From NCBI GenBank assembly GCA_030917395.1, contig JAUPUU010000297.1:52767-116766 (forward strand): a stretch of 64,000 nt of DNA, given 5' to 3'. The notes beneath the pieces were generated by a model. That model was not told where the DNA came from and ran no database searches. It saw only the letters and a program-made list of their open reading frames with translations. Every line of letters starts with the position of its first letter. Within the stretch, counting starts at the first letter, position 1. Of the stretch, positions 37,408 through 47,142 are shown piece by piece. The translations under genes and the position numbers were made by a program. The stretch is from Cyanobacteriota bacterium erpe_2018_sw_21hr_WHONDRS-SW48-000092_B_bin.40 (lineage in GTDB: Bacteria; Cyanobacteriota; Vampirovibrionia; Obscuribacterales; Obscuribacteraceae).

Positions 37408-38424
37408 ATGGGAAGCGAACGGTTATTCAATATCAATCGTCATCACAGCATCAAGTTATTGGGCCTGGCTTCAACCATAATGCTTCTCACCACAGGCTGT
37501 TCGTCAGTATCAGACTCTGAGAACAAGAAGCTCACTGAGCAAGTGCAAGAGCTGCAATCTGAGAATACAAGCCTCAAGGCTCAACTAGCTATTCTCAAAG
37601 ATAGTTTCGCTCAACGTAAAATTGGTGAGCTAAAGACTGCACTGGCTGGCACTGACCGAATCGCCTTTGAGAACAAGTCGGTTACAAACCCAGAGATTGC
37701 CAACGCAACTAGCTCTAAGCTCGCCCCGTCAACGCCGTCAACAAATCTAGCTTCACCTACGGGCGCTCAGGAGCAAGCCACCCCTGTAACTAAAACTTTC
37801 AGTGACCTGGGCGACTGTCCCAATAAAGAGCTAATTGATGATCTTGCCCGCTTGCACGTTTTTGACGATCTTGGCGCAGACTTTAAGCCCTATCAGCCGA
37901 TCACCCGCGCACAGTATGTAACCTGGCTCTACAAGGCCTACAATGCCATTCAACCGGGCCAGCGGCAATTGCACCTGGCGCCACAAGCGGGGCCACAATT
38001 CAAAGACGTGAGCCCCAGTCATCCTGCCTACAAATATATTCAGGCCCTTGCCTTTACAGGCTATTCAATTGGCTACTTAGACGGAACCTTCCGCCCCGAC
38101 AAACCGCTTACCCGCGAAGAAATGATTGGTATCAAGGTTGCCCTTGATAGCGGTAAAGACCTTCCACCCTACCGCAGTCAAATGGAATGTGTTTGGAAAT
38201 TTAGCGACGGCAAGCAAGTTGATGAGCGCTTCACTGGCTACGTTCACCAAGACTTCTATATCTCTGGTCCTAAAGGTAACAACATCCAACGAGCATTCGG
38301 CAAAATTGCGGCTTTTCATCCCAAGCAAGCTGTTCTGCGCAACGAAGCCGCGGCAACTTTATGGCAAGAAGGCCAATTTGGCTTCAATGGCCCAATTACA
38401 GCGGGTTCAGTCACAAACATTTAG
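37408..38424 (+). CDS. Lipoprotein with coiled coil and SLH domains
   Basis: Lipobox LLTTGCSS; FSDLGDCPNKELIDDLARLHVFDDL..ITRAQYVTWLYKAYN and FKDVSPSHPAYKYIQALAFTGYSIGYLDGTFRPDKPLTREE. Confidence 0.88.
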   Translation: MGSERLFNINRHHSIKLLGLASTIMLLTTGCSSVSDSENKKLTEQVQELQSENTSLKAQLAILKDSFAQRKIGELKTALAGTDRIAFENKSVTNPEIANATSSKLAPSTPSTNLASPTGAQEQATPVTKTFSDLGDCPNKELIDDLARLHVFDDLGADFKPYQPITRAQYVTWLYKAYNAIQPGQRQLHLAPQAGPQFKDVSPSHPAYKYIQALAFTGYSIGYLDGTFRPDKPLTREEMIGIKVALDSGKDLPPYRSQMECVWKFSDGKQVDERFTGYVHQDFYISGPKGNNIQRAFGKIAAFHPKQAVLRNEAAATLWQEGQFGFNGPITAGSVTNI

Positions 38425-38504
38425 ATCAAGTCAAGCAGTGAATTAACTTAAGCCCCTTTGACTTAGCCAATGACGACTTAGTACGATCTGGCAAAAGCAA
38501 GAGG

Positions 38505-39536
38505 TTGATCATGGAATTTAGACAGCTAGGCAATTCTGGTTTAAAAGTACCGGTGCTGAGTTTTGGCACTGGCACCTTTGGTGGCAACAACGAGTTTTTC
38601 AAGTCTTGGGGTGGCTCTGACGTCAGAGAGGCCACTCGAATGGTCGATCTGTGCTTTGATGCTGGAGTAAATTTCTTTGATACTGCCGACATTTATTCCA
38701 ACGGTCTAGCCGAAGAAATTCTAGGAAAAGCCCTGGGCAAGCGCCGTCACAAGGCTCTGATTTCCACCAAGGCTACTTTTCGCTTTGATAAAGAAGAGAA
38801 CAACGTGGGTTCTTCGCGTCATCACTTGATTGCCTCTTGCGATGCTAGCTTGAAGCGCATGAACACTGACTATATCGATGTCTATTTTATGCACGGCTTC
38901 GATGCCATGACGCCAATGGAAGAAACAATGAGCACCCTTGATTCATTGGTTAAAAGTGGCAAAGTTCGCTACATTGGTTGTTCTAATTTTTCTGGTTGGC
39001 ACTTGATGAAGTCTCTAGCCGTTTGCGAGAAGTACGGCTGGGCCAAGCATATTTCTCACCAGGCCTATTACTCTCTAATCAATCGCGAATTTGAGTGGGA
39101 ATTGATGCCACTGGCTCTTGATCAGAAAATTGGCACCATGGTTTGGAGTCCACTAGGATGGGGCAGGCTCACAGGAAAACTTAGACGGGGCGCACCATTG
39201 CCCGAAGTAAGCCGGTTGCACAAGACTGCGGCACAAGGCCCACAAGTAGAAGATGAGCATCTCTATAAAGTTGTTGATGCCATAGATGAAATAGCTGCAG
39301 AGACAGGCAAATCTGTTGCTCAAATTTCGCTCAACTGGCTATTGCAAAGGCCTACTGTGGCGAACATAGTTATTGGTGCTCGCAATGAAGAACAACTAAA
39401 GCAGAACCTCGAGGCTGTTGGTTGGAATCTAACAACAGAACAAGTGGCCAAGCTTGATGCTGCTAGTAATGTGCCGACTATCTATCCCTATTGGCACCAG
39501 CGGCAGTTCCAAGAGCGCAACCCCCTGCCAGTATGA
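38505..39536 (+). CDS. Aldo/keto reductase
   Basis: MEFRQLGNSGLKVPVLSFGTGTFGG, GVNFFDTADIYSNG, YIDVYFMHGFD. Confidence 0.92.
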   Translation: MIMEFRQLGNSGLKVPVLSFGTGTFGGNNEFFKSWGGSDVREATRMVDLCFDAGVNFFDTADIYSNGLAEEILGKALGKRRHKALISTKATFRFDKEENNVGSSRHHLIASCDASLKRMNTDYIDVYFMHGFDAMTPMEETMSTLDSLVKSGKVRYIGCSNFSGWHLMKSLAVCEKYGWAKHISHQAYYSLINREFEWELMPLALDQKIGTMVWSPLGWGRLTGKLRRGAPLPEVSRLHKTAAQGPQVEDEHLYKVVDAIDEIAAETGKSVAQISLNWLLQRPTVANIVIGARNEEQLKQNLEAVGWNLTTEQVAKLDAASNVPTIYPYWHQRQFQERNPLPV

Positions 39537-40576
39537 ACTGGTATAGAGGCTCTTGGGCGACCGAGCAGCAGTTGAAATCTATGCCACCTCTGAAGTTGGC
39601 TGCAACACTCCTGACTCTCCAACTGCTGGCATTCACTCTGTTTCCTTCAATAGCTTTTGCTCAACCGGGCAAACTAGAAGAGCCGCAGTTTTACCCACTG
39701 ACGCCAGTCGCTGACCAGGCCAAGCCAGAGCTGCCTGCAGTAGCGCCTAATCAAGCAAATAATAGGCTGCCGCTGCAAGGTAATGCCAAGTTCGACGGAC
39801 CGATAGAGACATCAGGCACTCTGCTCACCGGCAGAGCTGGTAGCGCCCCTGGCCGCATCTATAAAGCTTGGCTAGAGGAGGCACACCCGCAATTTGCCCT
39901 GGGGGCAAATGCCATTGCCGACGACCGCTTAGTAGTAATCACAGACAGATACGATCAAGCCGAGCGCACACTAAAGACCCTGGGATTGCCATTCAAGAGT
40001 ATGGAAAAGCGCGAGCTAGACTCTTACGATCTCACTAACGCACAGGTGCTAGTTATTGATTGTGGGCCGAAGAATCTTTCTTATGCTGCTGGTATGAAAA
40101 TAAGAGAATTTGTCATTCGGGGCGGTTACTTAATTACCACAGACTGGATGCTCGACCGCCTCGATCAAAAAATCTTTCCTGGCTATATCGCTTGGAACGG
40201 CGCTATGAATACCCAGCGCATGTATGATGCCACCATCGTTGGTAAAGACCCAGTACTCTTCCGTCATGCAGTGACACGGGCAAATTGGAAGATGGACATT
40301 CATTGCCACTTAATTCGGGTAATCAACAAAGACTTGGTGCGAGTGCTAGCCGTGAGCCCTACTTTGGCAAAGGATGATCCTGATGGTCAAGGTATTCTAG
40401 CTGTGGTTTTTCCTTTTGAAAAAGGCTATGTCATGCACATGACAGCTCACTTCGATCGCAGCCAGAGTGGCAGTGGCGACCAAATCGATGACCCTGCGCC
40501 AGTAATTGGAATTGGGCTGAGGCAGGCTATTGCTATTAACTTCGTTGTGGCTGGTTTGTCGGGTACGAAGTTGTAG
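39491..40576 (+). CDS. Secreted hypothetical protein, paralog of 25414-26460
   Basis: REFVIRGGYLITTDWMLDRLDQKIFPGYIAWN, FPFEKGYVMHMTAHFD; real start may be the ATG at 39533 or downstream. Confidence 0.7.
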   Translation: MAPAAVPRAQPPASMNWYRGSWATEQQLKSMPPLKLAATLLTLQLLAFTLFPSIAFAQPGKLEEPQFYPLTPVADQAKPELPAVAPNQANNRLPLQGNAKFDGPIETSGTLLTGRAGSAPGRIYKAWLEEAHPQFALGANAIADDRLVVITDRYDQAERTLKTLGLPFKSMEKRELDSYDLTNAQVLVIDCGPKNLSYAAGMKIREFVIRGGYLITTDWMLDRLDQKIFPGYIAWNGAMNTQRMYDATIVGKDPVLFRHAVTRANWKMDIHCHLIRVINKDLVRVLAVSPTLAKDDPDGQGILAVVFPFEKGYVMHMTAHFDRSQSGSGDQIDDPAPVIGIGLRQAIAINFVVAGLSGTKL

Positions 40577-40602
40577 TTGTAATTTAATTGCTTTGGCTCA
40601 AT

Positions 40603-41487
40603 CTAGTAACACTGTGAAATCATCCAGCAGTTGTGGAAGCGCTGGGCAGCTAAGTCTTCATCCTTAATCCAGAAATATAGCCGGCCAGCATCACCCCACA
40701 TCATGTTGGCGTTGTCGTCACTATCGATTTGCAGAAGTAACTGCCAGTGGTGTGAGGTCTTTTCCAATTCGCTTGCCCGAGGATCTTTGTAGCCGCTGGC
40801 ATCGCCACAGTAGAGACCATTGGTAACTAATTCGCACTCGAGTTCCATTTCATTCTGCACTGGTTCTGCATAACCAAGCAAACGATGATGACCGCCAATT
40901 GTTTCAAGGAGTTCGCAATATTTATCAGTGTCTTCTTCAGACAAGTCAATATTTTTCAGCTCATTAGGCAGCGTTAGGATTAGCTCAGGCTCAAGCGCAC
41001 AGCAATCGTACTCTTCGACACTGACAGCTTTGGAAAGCATTCCAAAGAATTTTTTCTCAATCTTTGCTGTCGGCGGCTGGCATTCTTTAAATTCGCTCAA
41101 TTCATTTTCAAAATAAAAGACTTGGAAGCCACCTTTGTCCTTTGGATCAAAACCCCAGACTTCATTGTTATAGAAGAAAGAAAGTAAGCCACTATTGGGA
41201 AGGTTTGAACTTTCAATACAGGGAAGGTGACCGAGGTTAATCTGGGCAATAAATGAAAGTGGTTTTGCATCTTTGGTTGGCCAAACAAAATTAGCTGGCA
41301 CATCGGGGCGACCACCAATTTTTGATTGAGCGAGAGCCAGGGCTGATGCAGACTTGGTGCTTGATACCAATGCTATTGCTGGTTTCGCTTGTGATACTAA
41401 AACTTCTTGAACTTCTTGCAGGCCGCGTTTTGAGGCCAATGATTTAAAGTTAGCTAGCAGTTGTTCGTTCGTCATTTCCGCTCTCAC
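40603..41487 (-). CDS. DUF1963/YwqG-like protein
   Basis: KIGGRPDVPANFVWPTKDAKPLSFIAQINLGHLP, LLSFFYNN. Confidence 0.85.
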   Translation of the reverse strand: MRAEMTNEQLLANFKSLASKRGLQEVQEVLVSQAKPAIALVSSTKSASALALAQSKIGGRPDVPANFVWPTKDAKPLSFIAQINLGHLPCIESSNLPNSGLLSFFYNNEVWGFDPKDKGGFQVFYFENELSEFKECQPPTAKIEKKFFGMLSKAVSVEEYDCCALEPELILTLPNELKNIDLSEEDTDKYCELLETIGGHHRLLGYAEPVQNEMELECELVTNGLYCGDASGYKDPRASELEKTSHHWQLLLQIDSDDNANMMWGDAGRLYFWIKDEDLAAQRFHNCWMISQCY

Positions 41488-41502
41488 TCTTTGCTGACAA
41501 AA

Positions 41503-42303
41503 TTATCTATCGGCAGAAAAATATTTGTTTATCTCTGCTGCCTGCACTGTGTCGCTGTTTTCTGCAAAGTAGAAGGAAGCGAGATCCTTGACGCGACGGT
41601 AGCCCGAAGGCACAGTGAAAGCATTGGTGCTAGCAGTTACTATTTCAAATTTTATGGGAACCAGCGTTAAGCTGAGCACGCCATCATTCATCTGTCTTAC
41701 TTTTATGGGCAAACCGTATTGACTGGGTACAGCAAAGAGCTTGCAGTAAAAATCACAAGTTGCTTTCTCGCAGGCTGGTTTTGGTATCGCCCAAAATTCT
41801 AAGGCCGGGACCTTGCTAGTTTCCTTAGAAGTGAAGCCGACATAGTGAACACAGTTCTGACCTGCGATCTTTTCATCTCCAACTTTAATAACTTTGGCAA
41901 CTGAAAAAGTCTCGATTCCTCCCCTCTGTGTACTGATGAAAGCTTTGACGTTGTTATTAAAATAGCAGCCGGCCTCAGGGTGGATCATTTGTACCTGAGC
42001 TGGCTGACTCGAGTTCCAAATACTCGAACCAGAAAGGTTGAGAATGGCGACATTCTTGGGAGCGATTAAAAAAGTGCTTTTCCCGAACATAGAGGAGTTG
42101 GTTTTGAATTTCATGAAACTTTCTGCTGCTACTGCTGCTGGGCTTGGAAACAAAAGGGCTAACAGTATGAATGGAGCTATGACGAATCGCGCAAATATTG
42201 AGTAACAGCGCGATTGTCTTCGCGCGAACGTATCTACACTAAGCAGGTGGCTAACTGACGACAGTTTTGAGTTCACAGAGCCTAATTCCTTATCGATCTT
42301 CAT
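41503..42303 (-). CDS. Secreted hypothetical protein
   Basis: 266-aa ORF, hydrophobic N-terminal segment. Confidence 0.65.
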   Translation of the reverse strand: MKIDKELGSVNSKLSSVSHLLSVDTFARRQSRCYSIFARFVIAPFILLALLFPSPAAVAAESFMKFKTNSSMFGKSTFLIAPKNVAILNLSGSSIWNSSQPAQVQMIHPEAGCYFNNNVKAFISTQRGGIETFSVAKVIKVGDEKIAGQNCVHYVGFTSKETSKVPALEFWAIPKPACEKATCDFYCKLFAVPSQYGLPIKVRQMNDGVLSLTLVPIKFEIVTASTNAFTVPSGYRRVKDLASFYFAENSDTVQAAEINKYFSADR

Positions 42304-42716
42304 TAGTCAAACTTAGGTTTAAACTGCTCGTCGACCGGTATCTGGTAACCGTTTGCCAGTCTGTTGGTTTCGTTAGCCAGGCCAACTACCGCCAAAAGCT
42401 CGGCGTACATTTCATCGGTCATCCCCTTGGCTCTGGCTGCAGCTGTATGCGAATGAATGCAATACTCACAGTTGTTGGTTACACTCACAGCAACATAGAT
42501 CATTTCTTTTGTCAGTGGGTCTATCGCCCCAGGTGCCATTACTTGTTTGACGTTTGACCAAATTCTTTGCAAGGTAGAAGGCGAGCTGGCAAGAACCTTC
42601 CAGAAATTGTTGATCCAGGTTGATTTGCGAGCCGTCTTGATCTCGTCGAAGATTTGTTGAACTTCTGCTGATGCTGCGCCGTCTTCGACCATCTTTACCA
42701 TGACCATGAACATCAC
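42303..42716 (-). CDS. Carboxymuconolactone decarboxylase/AhpD-like protein
   Basis: CEYCIHSHTAAARAKG AhpD-type CxxC motif. Confidence 0.88.
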   Translation of the reverse strand: MMFMVMVKMVEDGAASAEVQQIFDEIKTARKSTWINNFWKVLASSPSTLQRIWSNVKQVMAPGAIDPLTKEMIYVAVSVTNNCEYCIHSHTAAARAKGMTDEMYAELLAVVGLANETNRLANGYQIPVDEQFKPKFD

Positions 42717-42921
42717 CCCTTTTTTGTCGCCCTAAGGATAACAGAGTGCTTGGGGCTGGCGCTAGAACTGAAGCCTAGTTCAGCGTTGCTGTCTTTATTT
42801 GGTCTTGGCAATAGCTTTGGTGCGTAAAATGCAACAAAAAAGGCAGGCTCGCGTTAATGACTAGGCTTTTGCCTTAGTATTTAGAAGCTAGTCTTTTACT
42901 CCCATTCTCTCGACTAAAAAA

Positions 42922-43989
42922 ATGATTGACGCGCTACTGGAAATTTATAAAACCTATCGCCCTGAAGAAGGCGTGGCCCAAAAGCGCAATGAACAGCTGC
43001 GGTCACTGAGCGATGAGCAGTTTTCTTGCTTGGCAGAGGTTTTGCTAGAGCACATTCAATCTGGCCAAGAAGCACAAATTGCTATTGCCGAAGACGTAGT
43101 ATCTGATCTGGTGATACATACCACCTACAGCGTTGACCTGTTGCTGAGAACCATGCTTCAAGTAGGATACGCACCACTCGACCATTTGTTTCGAGCAGCA
43201 GGGCCGCAAACTAAAACCGAATTGCTCGCCATGCTTGAGAAGAAAGACAGATCTGAACTGGTCATGCGTTCACTGGCTTGGATAGACAGCGAGGAAATAA
43301 CAGCTAGATTCGCCCACTGGAAGCGTGAAGAAACCATAGCTCTGCTTGATATTTACATGTTCAATGCTGGCTGGGAGCTTGATGCCAACTACCAGAAGCG
43401 CTGGTTGTTCACAAGATCATGTTTTGGCTTAAAAGCAGCATCTAACCAGATTGAAAGCTCACTTTCATCTATTAAGTGTCTCTGGTGCGATAGACCGCTA
43501 TATAGCCTTAGTGATTTTCCAACAACATATCTAGAGAAGCTCTTCGATTTAGCCAGTACCGTGCATACTCTTTCAATACCGTTCTGCATGTACTGCACCC
43601 TCTTTGAACCGGTGCCCATGAGCCTCAAGCCTGGTAGCGAAGGCAAGGTCGACTTCAGCCCACGCATTGCTGCAGGCAAAAGAATTGAACAGCCTAACTA
43701 CAAATTAGAGACCAGTGGTGGCATCTTGCACTTAGAAATTGCAGGCAGTATGAGAGATTGTTTCTCTGCTGTAGATAGCGGCCGCAGCTATAATCTTTCG
43801 CAAATAGGTGGTTTTCCCACCTGGCCGCAAGATGCAAACTTTCCACACTGTGTAGAATGCGGACAGACAATGCTATTTTTCATGCAGGTTGAGTCGATGG
43901 ACTTCCCTGTCTTGCAATACGAAGGGGTCTATCATTTTTTCGTCTGCCAAGGCTGTTCAAGTGAATTTGCAGTACAGCAAAGCAATTAA
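42922..43989 (+). CDS. Hypothetical protein with several CxxC motifs
   Basis: CLWC, CMYC, CVEC, CQGC pairs; FPTWPQDANFPHCVECGQTMLFFMQVES. Confidence 0.65.
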   Translation: MIDALLEIYKTYRPEEGVAQKRNEQLRSLSDEQFSCLAEVLLEHIQSGQEAQIAIAEDVVSDLVIHTTYSVDLLLRTMLQVGYAPLDHLFRAAGPQTKTELLAMLEKKDRSELVMRSLAWIDSEEITARFAHWKREETIALLDIYMFNAGWELDANYQKRWLFTRSCFGLKAASNQIESSLSSIKCLWCDRPLYSLSDFPTTYLEKLFDLASTVHTLSIPFCMYCTLFEPVPMSLKPGSEGKVDFSPRIAAGKRIEQPNYKLETSGGILHLEIAGSMRDCFSAVDSGRSYNLSQIGGFPTWPQDANFPHCVECGQTMLFFMQVESMDFPVLQYEGVYHFFVCQGCSSEFAVQQSN

Positions 43990-44013
43990 TATGCCATCGA
44001 ACAAGGAGAATTC

Positions 44014-44274
44014 ATGCCTCAAGTAACCGTTTATTCCGGCCCATTCTGCCCGTTTTGTACTAAAGCTAAGGCTTTGCTCGACAAAAAGAATGTCGTCTAT
44101 ATCGAACATAATGTCAAAGAAGATGACGAGAAGTTGAAGGAAATGTTGGAGCGTTCAGGCGGCCGCAAAACAATCCCTCAGATATTTATCGGCGACCGTC
44201 ACATCGGCGGCTGTGACGATCTTTACGCTCTCGATGGCGCTGGCAAGCTAGACGAGCTTCTAACCGCTAATTAA
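44014..44274 (+). CDS. grxC: Glutaredoxin 3-like
   Basis: YSGPFCPFCTKAKALLDKK; RKTIPQIFIGDRHIGGCDDLYALD. Confidence 0.95.
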   Translation: MPQVTVYSGPFCPFCTKAKALLDKKNVVYIEHNVKEDDEKLKEMLERSGGRKTIPQIFIGDRHIGGCDDLYALDGAGKLDELLTAN

Positions 44275-44287
44275 GCCGCCGGTGACC

Positions 44288-44372
44288 TGCAGATCTACAT
44301 GCAGATTTTGGATGTAGATTTTGGATGTAGATTCTGCAAGTAGATTCAGTAAGCAGATTCCTCAAACAGATT
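44288..44372. repeat. Degenerate 12-14 bp tandem repeat (core YAGATT)
   Basis: Copies begin at about 44288, 44300, 44313, 44326, 44340, 44353, 44367: tgcagatctaca, tgcagattttgga, tgtagattttgga, tgtagattctgcaa ... Confidence 0.75.
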
Positions 44373-44412
44373 AGGTGTGATTTGTTCAGCGCCGCAAAGC
44401 TAAGGGGGTGAC

Positions 44413-45387
44413 GTGTTTCTTGACTCAATGAAATCTCGTATTAGAGGGAAGAACTATCGTGTTCTCTACGCCGATGGAGGCGAAGAGAGCGTATTAAAGG
44501 CAGCTTCAGTTTTGCGCGATGAAGGGCTGGCAATTCCAGTTGTTATGAGCGACCCCGATGAGCTGACGAAAATGGCCAAGAAGCTCAATTTGGACTTGAA
44601 GGGCATAGAAATTCACAACCCGAAGGAAGACAAAAACTTCGATCAATATGTGAATGAGTATTGTCAATTGCGAAAACACAAAGGAATGCTTGAAAAAGAA
44701 GCAAAAGAGCTGATGGGTAAGCCGCACTTCTTTGGAGCCATGATGGTTCATATGGGTGCAGCCGACGGCATGGTAAGCGGGCTCAGTGGAGAGACGAAGC
44801 CGTTTATTCCAGCGTTCCAAATCGTCGGATTGAGAGAGGGTTTTAAACGAGCATCTTCCGTTTTTGTACTAGAGTGGCCGGAAAGGCTTCTTTTCTTCGC
44901 CGACTGCTCTGTGAATATTAATCCAGATGCAAAAGGGTTGGCAGAAATTGCCTATGCCACAGTCGAAACTGTAAGGTGGCTTGGAGTTGAACCCCGTGTT
45001 GCATTTTTGTCTTTTTCTAGCCATGGCAGCGCTAAAGATGCCTCGCTGGATAAGATAAAAGAGGCTACTGCCATTGCCAAGAGAGAGATGCCTCATGCCG
45101 TCATAGATGGTGAAATACAGTTCGATGCTGCGTTGCTGCCTGATGTTGCACGAATCAAGACACAAGAAAGCCCATTGCGCGATCAAGGTGCAAACGTCTT
45201 CATTTTTCCAGACCTTAATTCAGGCAACATAGCCTACAAAATCTCCGAACGACTTGGCCGAGCAAGGGCGACAGGGCCAATGCTTCAGGGCTTGAACAAG
45301 CCCATAAATGATGTCTCACGCGGATGCTCAGTTGAAGATCTTGCCAATGCTGGTGTGCTGACTGCGGCTTTGGCTAAGTTGGACTAA
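44413..45387 (+). CDS. pta: Phosphate acetyltransferase
   Basis: GTG start; LRKHKGMLEKEAKELMGKPHFFGAMMVHMGAADGMVSG; GPMLQGLNKPINDVSRGCSVEDL. Confidence 0.93.
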   Translation: MFLDSMKSRIRGKNYRVLYADGGEESVLKAASVLRDEGLAIPVVMSDPDELTKMAKKLNLDLKGIEIHNPKEDKNFDQYVNEYCQLRKHKGMLEKEAKELMGKPHFFGAMMVHMGAADGMVSGLSGETKPFIPAFQIVGLREGFKRASSVFVLEWPERLLFFADCSVNINPDAKGLAEIAYATVETVRWLGVEPRVAFLSFSSHGSAKDASLDKIKEATAIAKREMPHAVIDGEIQFDAALLPDVARIKTQESPLRDQGANVFIFPDLNSGNIAYKISERLGRARATGPMLQGLNKPINDVSRGCSVEDLANAGVLTAALAKLD

Positions 45388-45478
45388 TTTAGTAGGAAGT
45401 GATGTACGGAGTTTATTATGATCGCTCTTTCGGATGTAAGTTCATGGTTCGCCGAATGCTTGGGAGTGATCAACATTA

Positions 45479-46222
45479 ATGAGTGAGACCAGTTCACCTC
45501 GCAAAGCCAGAGCAACTGAACTCAATGCTGATAGTGTCAAAAGTGAGCGCACTCGGCACGCCGGTGGCCAGTTCGAGCCCTTGAGTCAGAGGTTTCCCCA
45601 GCTAGCCAGTCAGTGGCATGGGACTAATAACGGCCAGTTTACTGCTCATGATTTTTCAAGCGGTTCTGACGTCATTGCCTGGTGGCAGTGTGAAGCAGGG
45701 CCAGACCATGCGTGGCAAGCGCCTATTTTCTCGCGAGCTGCTGGCAAAGGCTGCCCCTTTTGCGCCAATAAAAGAGTCTCGATCACTAATTCGCTGGTTG
45801 TTCTTTTCCCGCAGGTGGCGCAAGAATGGCACCCTACTCTCAATGATGGCATCGGTGCTGCGGAGTTCACTTGCCGATCAAAGAAAAAAGTCTGGTGGCT
45901 ATGTCGCAATAATAGCGAGCATCAATGGCAAGCCGAAGTTTCTAGACGAGCGGACGGCAGTGGTTGCCCCTATTGCACCAATCAGAAAGCCAGTCAAGAA
46001 AATTGCCTGGCCACTAAATTTCCCAATATCGCTGCTCAATTGCACCCAACTAAGAATGGTTCCGTCAGTGGTGAATCATTGACCGCTGCGTCTAGTAAAA
46101 AAGTTTGGTGGCTTTGCCCGCAAGACAATCATGAATGGCAAGCCACAGTAGCCAATCGCACCAGCAAGAAATCTGGTTGCCCACATTGCCTATTAAACAG
46201 GCGCGGCTCCAGTGCAGTCTGA
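45479..46222 (+). CDS. Protein with three tandem zinc-ribbon (DUF4379-like) repeats
   Basis: WWQCEAGPDHAWQAPIFSRAAGKGCPFC; WWLCRNNSEHQWQAEVSRRADGSGCPYC; WWLCPQDNHEWQATVANRTSKKSGCPHC. Confidence 0.85.
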   Translation: MSETSSPRKARATELNADSVKSERTRHAGGQFEPLSQRFPQLASQWHGTNNGQFTAHDFSSGSDVIAWWQCEAGPDHAWQAPIFSRAAGKGCPFCANKRVSITNSLVVLFPQVAQEWHPTLNDGIGAAEFTCRSKKKVWWLCRNNSEHQWQAEVSRRADGSGCPYCTNQKASQENCLATKFPNIAAQLHPTKNGSVSGESLTAASSKKVWWLCPQDNHEWQATVANRTSKKSGCPHCLLNRRGSSAV

Positions 46223-46272
46223 TAGCATAAGGTGCTTTGCACTTTTCGGCGACTTATCTCGAGGTGGAAACT

Positions 46273-46962
46273 TTAAAGCACAATGCAATTACTGGCATCA
46301 TCGCATTTGCCGTTGGTAAAGTGAAAAGACCATTCACGACCAATGCCCATCCTAAACACCATTGTGCTCAAGTCTTTATTGGCTATCAGATCATGCTTTA
46401 AGTGTTTTGCAATTTCTTCCGGTGGCTTACCTAAGGCAAAAGCCTTGGTTGTTTCAAAAGCCGCATCCTCGATTGAGGCATCATATAGATTACGATTAAC
46501 TGCGACGCAGATGTTTCTACTGTAAGTAAGGCAAACTTTTACGCCATTGAATCCGAAGTAATACAAAGCACTTTGCGGATCGCTGAGGGTGTCAGGCCCC
46601 GCTTTTAATGCCCTCGTTGTTATTCTTGGCTCTCCAATGAGTTGCACAACTTCCTGGGAAGTTTTGCCCTTGACTAAATCGCTCAGTTTGCCATATATAG
46701 CCATTTCTTCCATGGCTTCCATGTCGCTCCGCCAGTAATCACTGGCGTCAGGCTGAAGGTAGATATCGTTTAATTTCTTGAACGTAGCGGAATCTAATTT
46801 GCGCAACCATAGTTCGCATATAAGGTCTATTTTAAATATTGGATGGATGCAGTGATCTGACTTGTTGCTACAGGCATCGGCTATCCAATTCCCTGCTGCG
46901 GCAGCGGTACATGAGTTAAAGACTGCTAAAAGAAGTAGGAGAAAGAGCGTGAAATTTTTCAT
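46273..46962 (-). CDS. Secreted hypothetical protein
   Basis: Signal peptide-like N-terminus; 229 aa. Confidence 0.6.
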   Translation of the reverse strand: MKNFTLFLLLLLAVFNSCTAAAAGNWIADACSNKSDHCIHPIFKIDLICELWLRKLDSATFKKLNDIYLQPDASDYWRSDMEAMEEMAIYGKLSDLVKGKTSQEVVQLIGEPRITTRALKAGPDTLSDPQSALYYFGFNGVKVCLTYSRNICVAVNRNLYDASIEDAAFETTKAFALGKPPEEIAKHLKHDLIANKDLSTMVFRMGIGREWSFHFTNGKCDDASNCIVL

Positions 46963-47142
46963 ATAGGTGCAACGATAACCGACATTGATTGAGAAATAAA
47001 CCTATGTTGTAGAGTTCTATGAATTGTCTAACACTGTTACCATGATAAAGAAAGTCATTACTGATGCTGAGATATTAGCTGACAGAATCTAACGTAACAG
47101 CTCAGAAATAGACTCCAAACTTTTCTTTCAAGAGAGGCAGAA

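Noticed and set aside
44288-44372. CRISPR-like repeat array
   Set aside because: Units of 12-14 bp, degenerate, no spacers and no cas genes in the window
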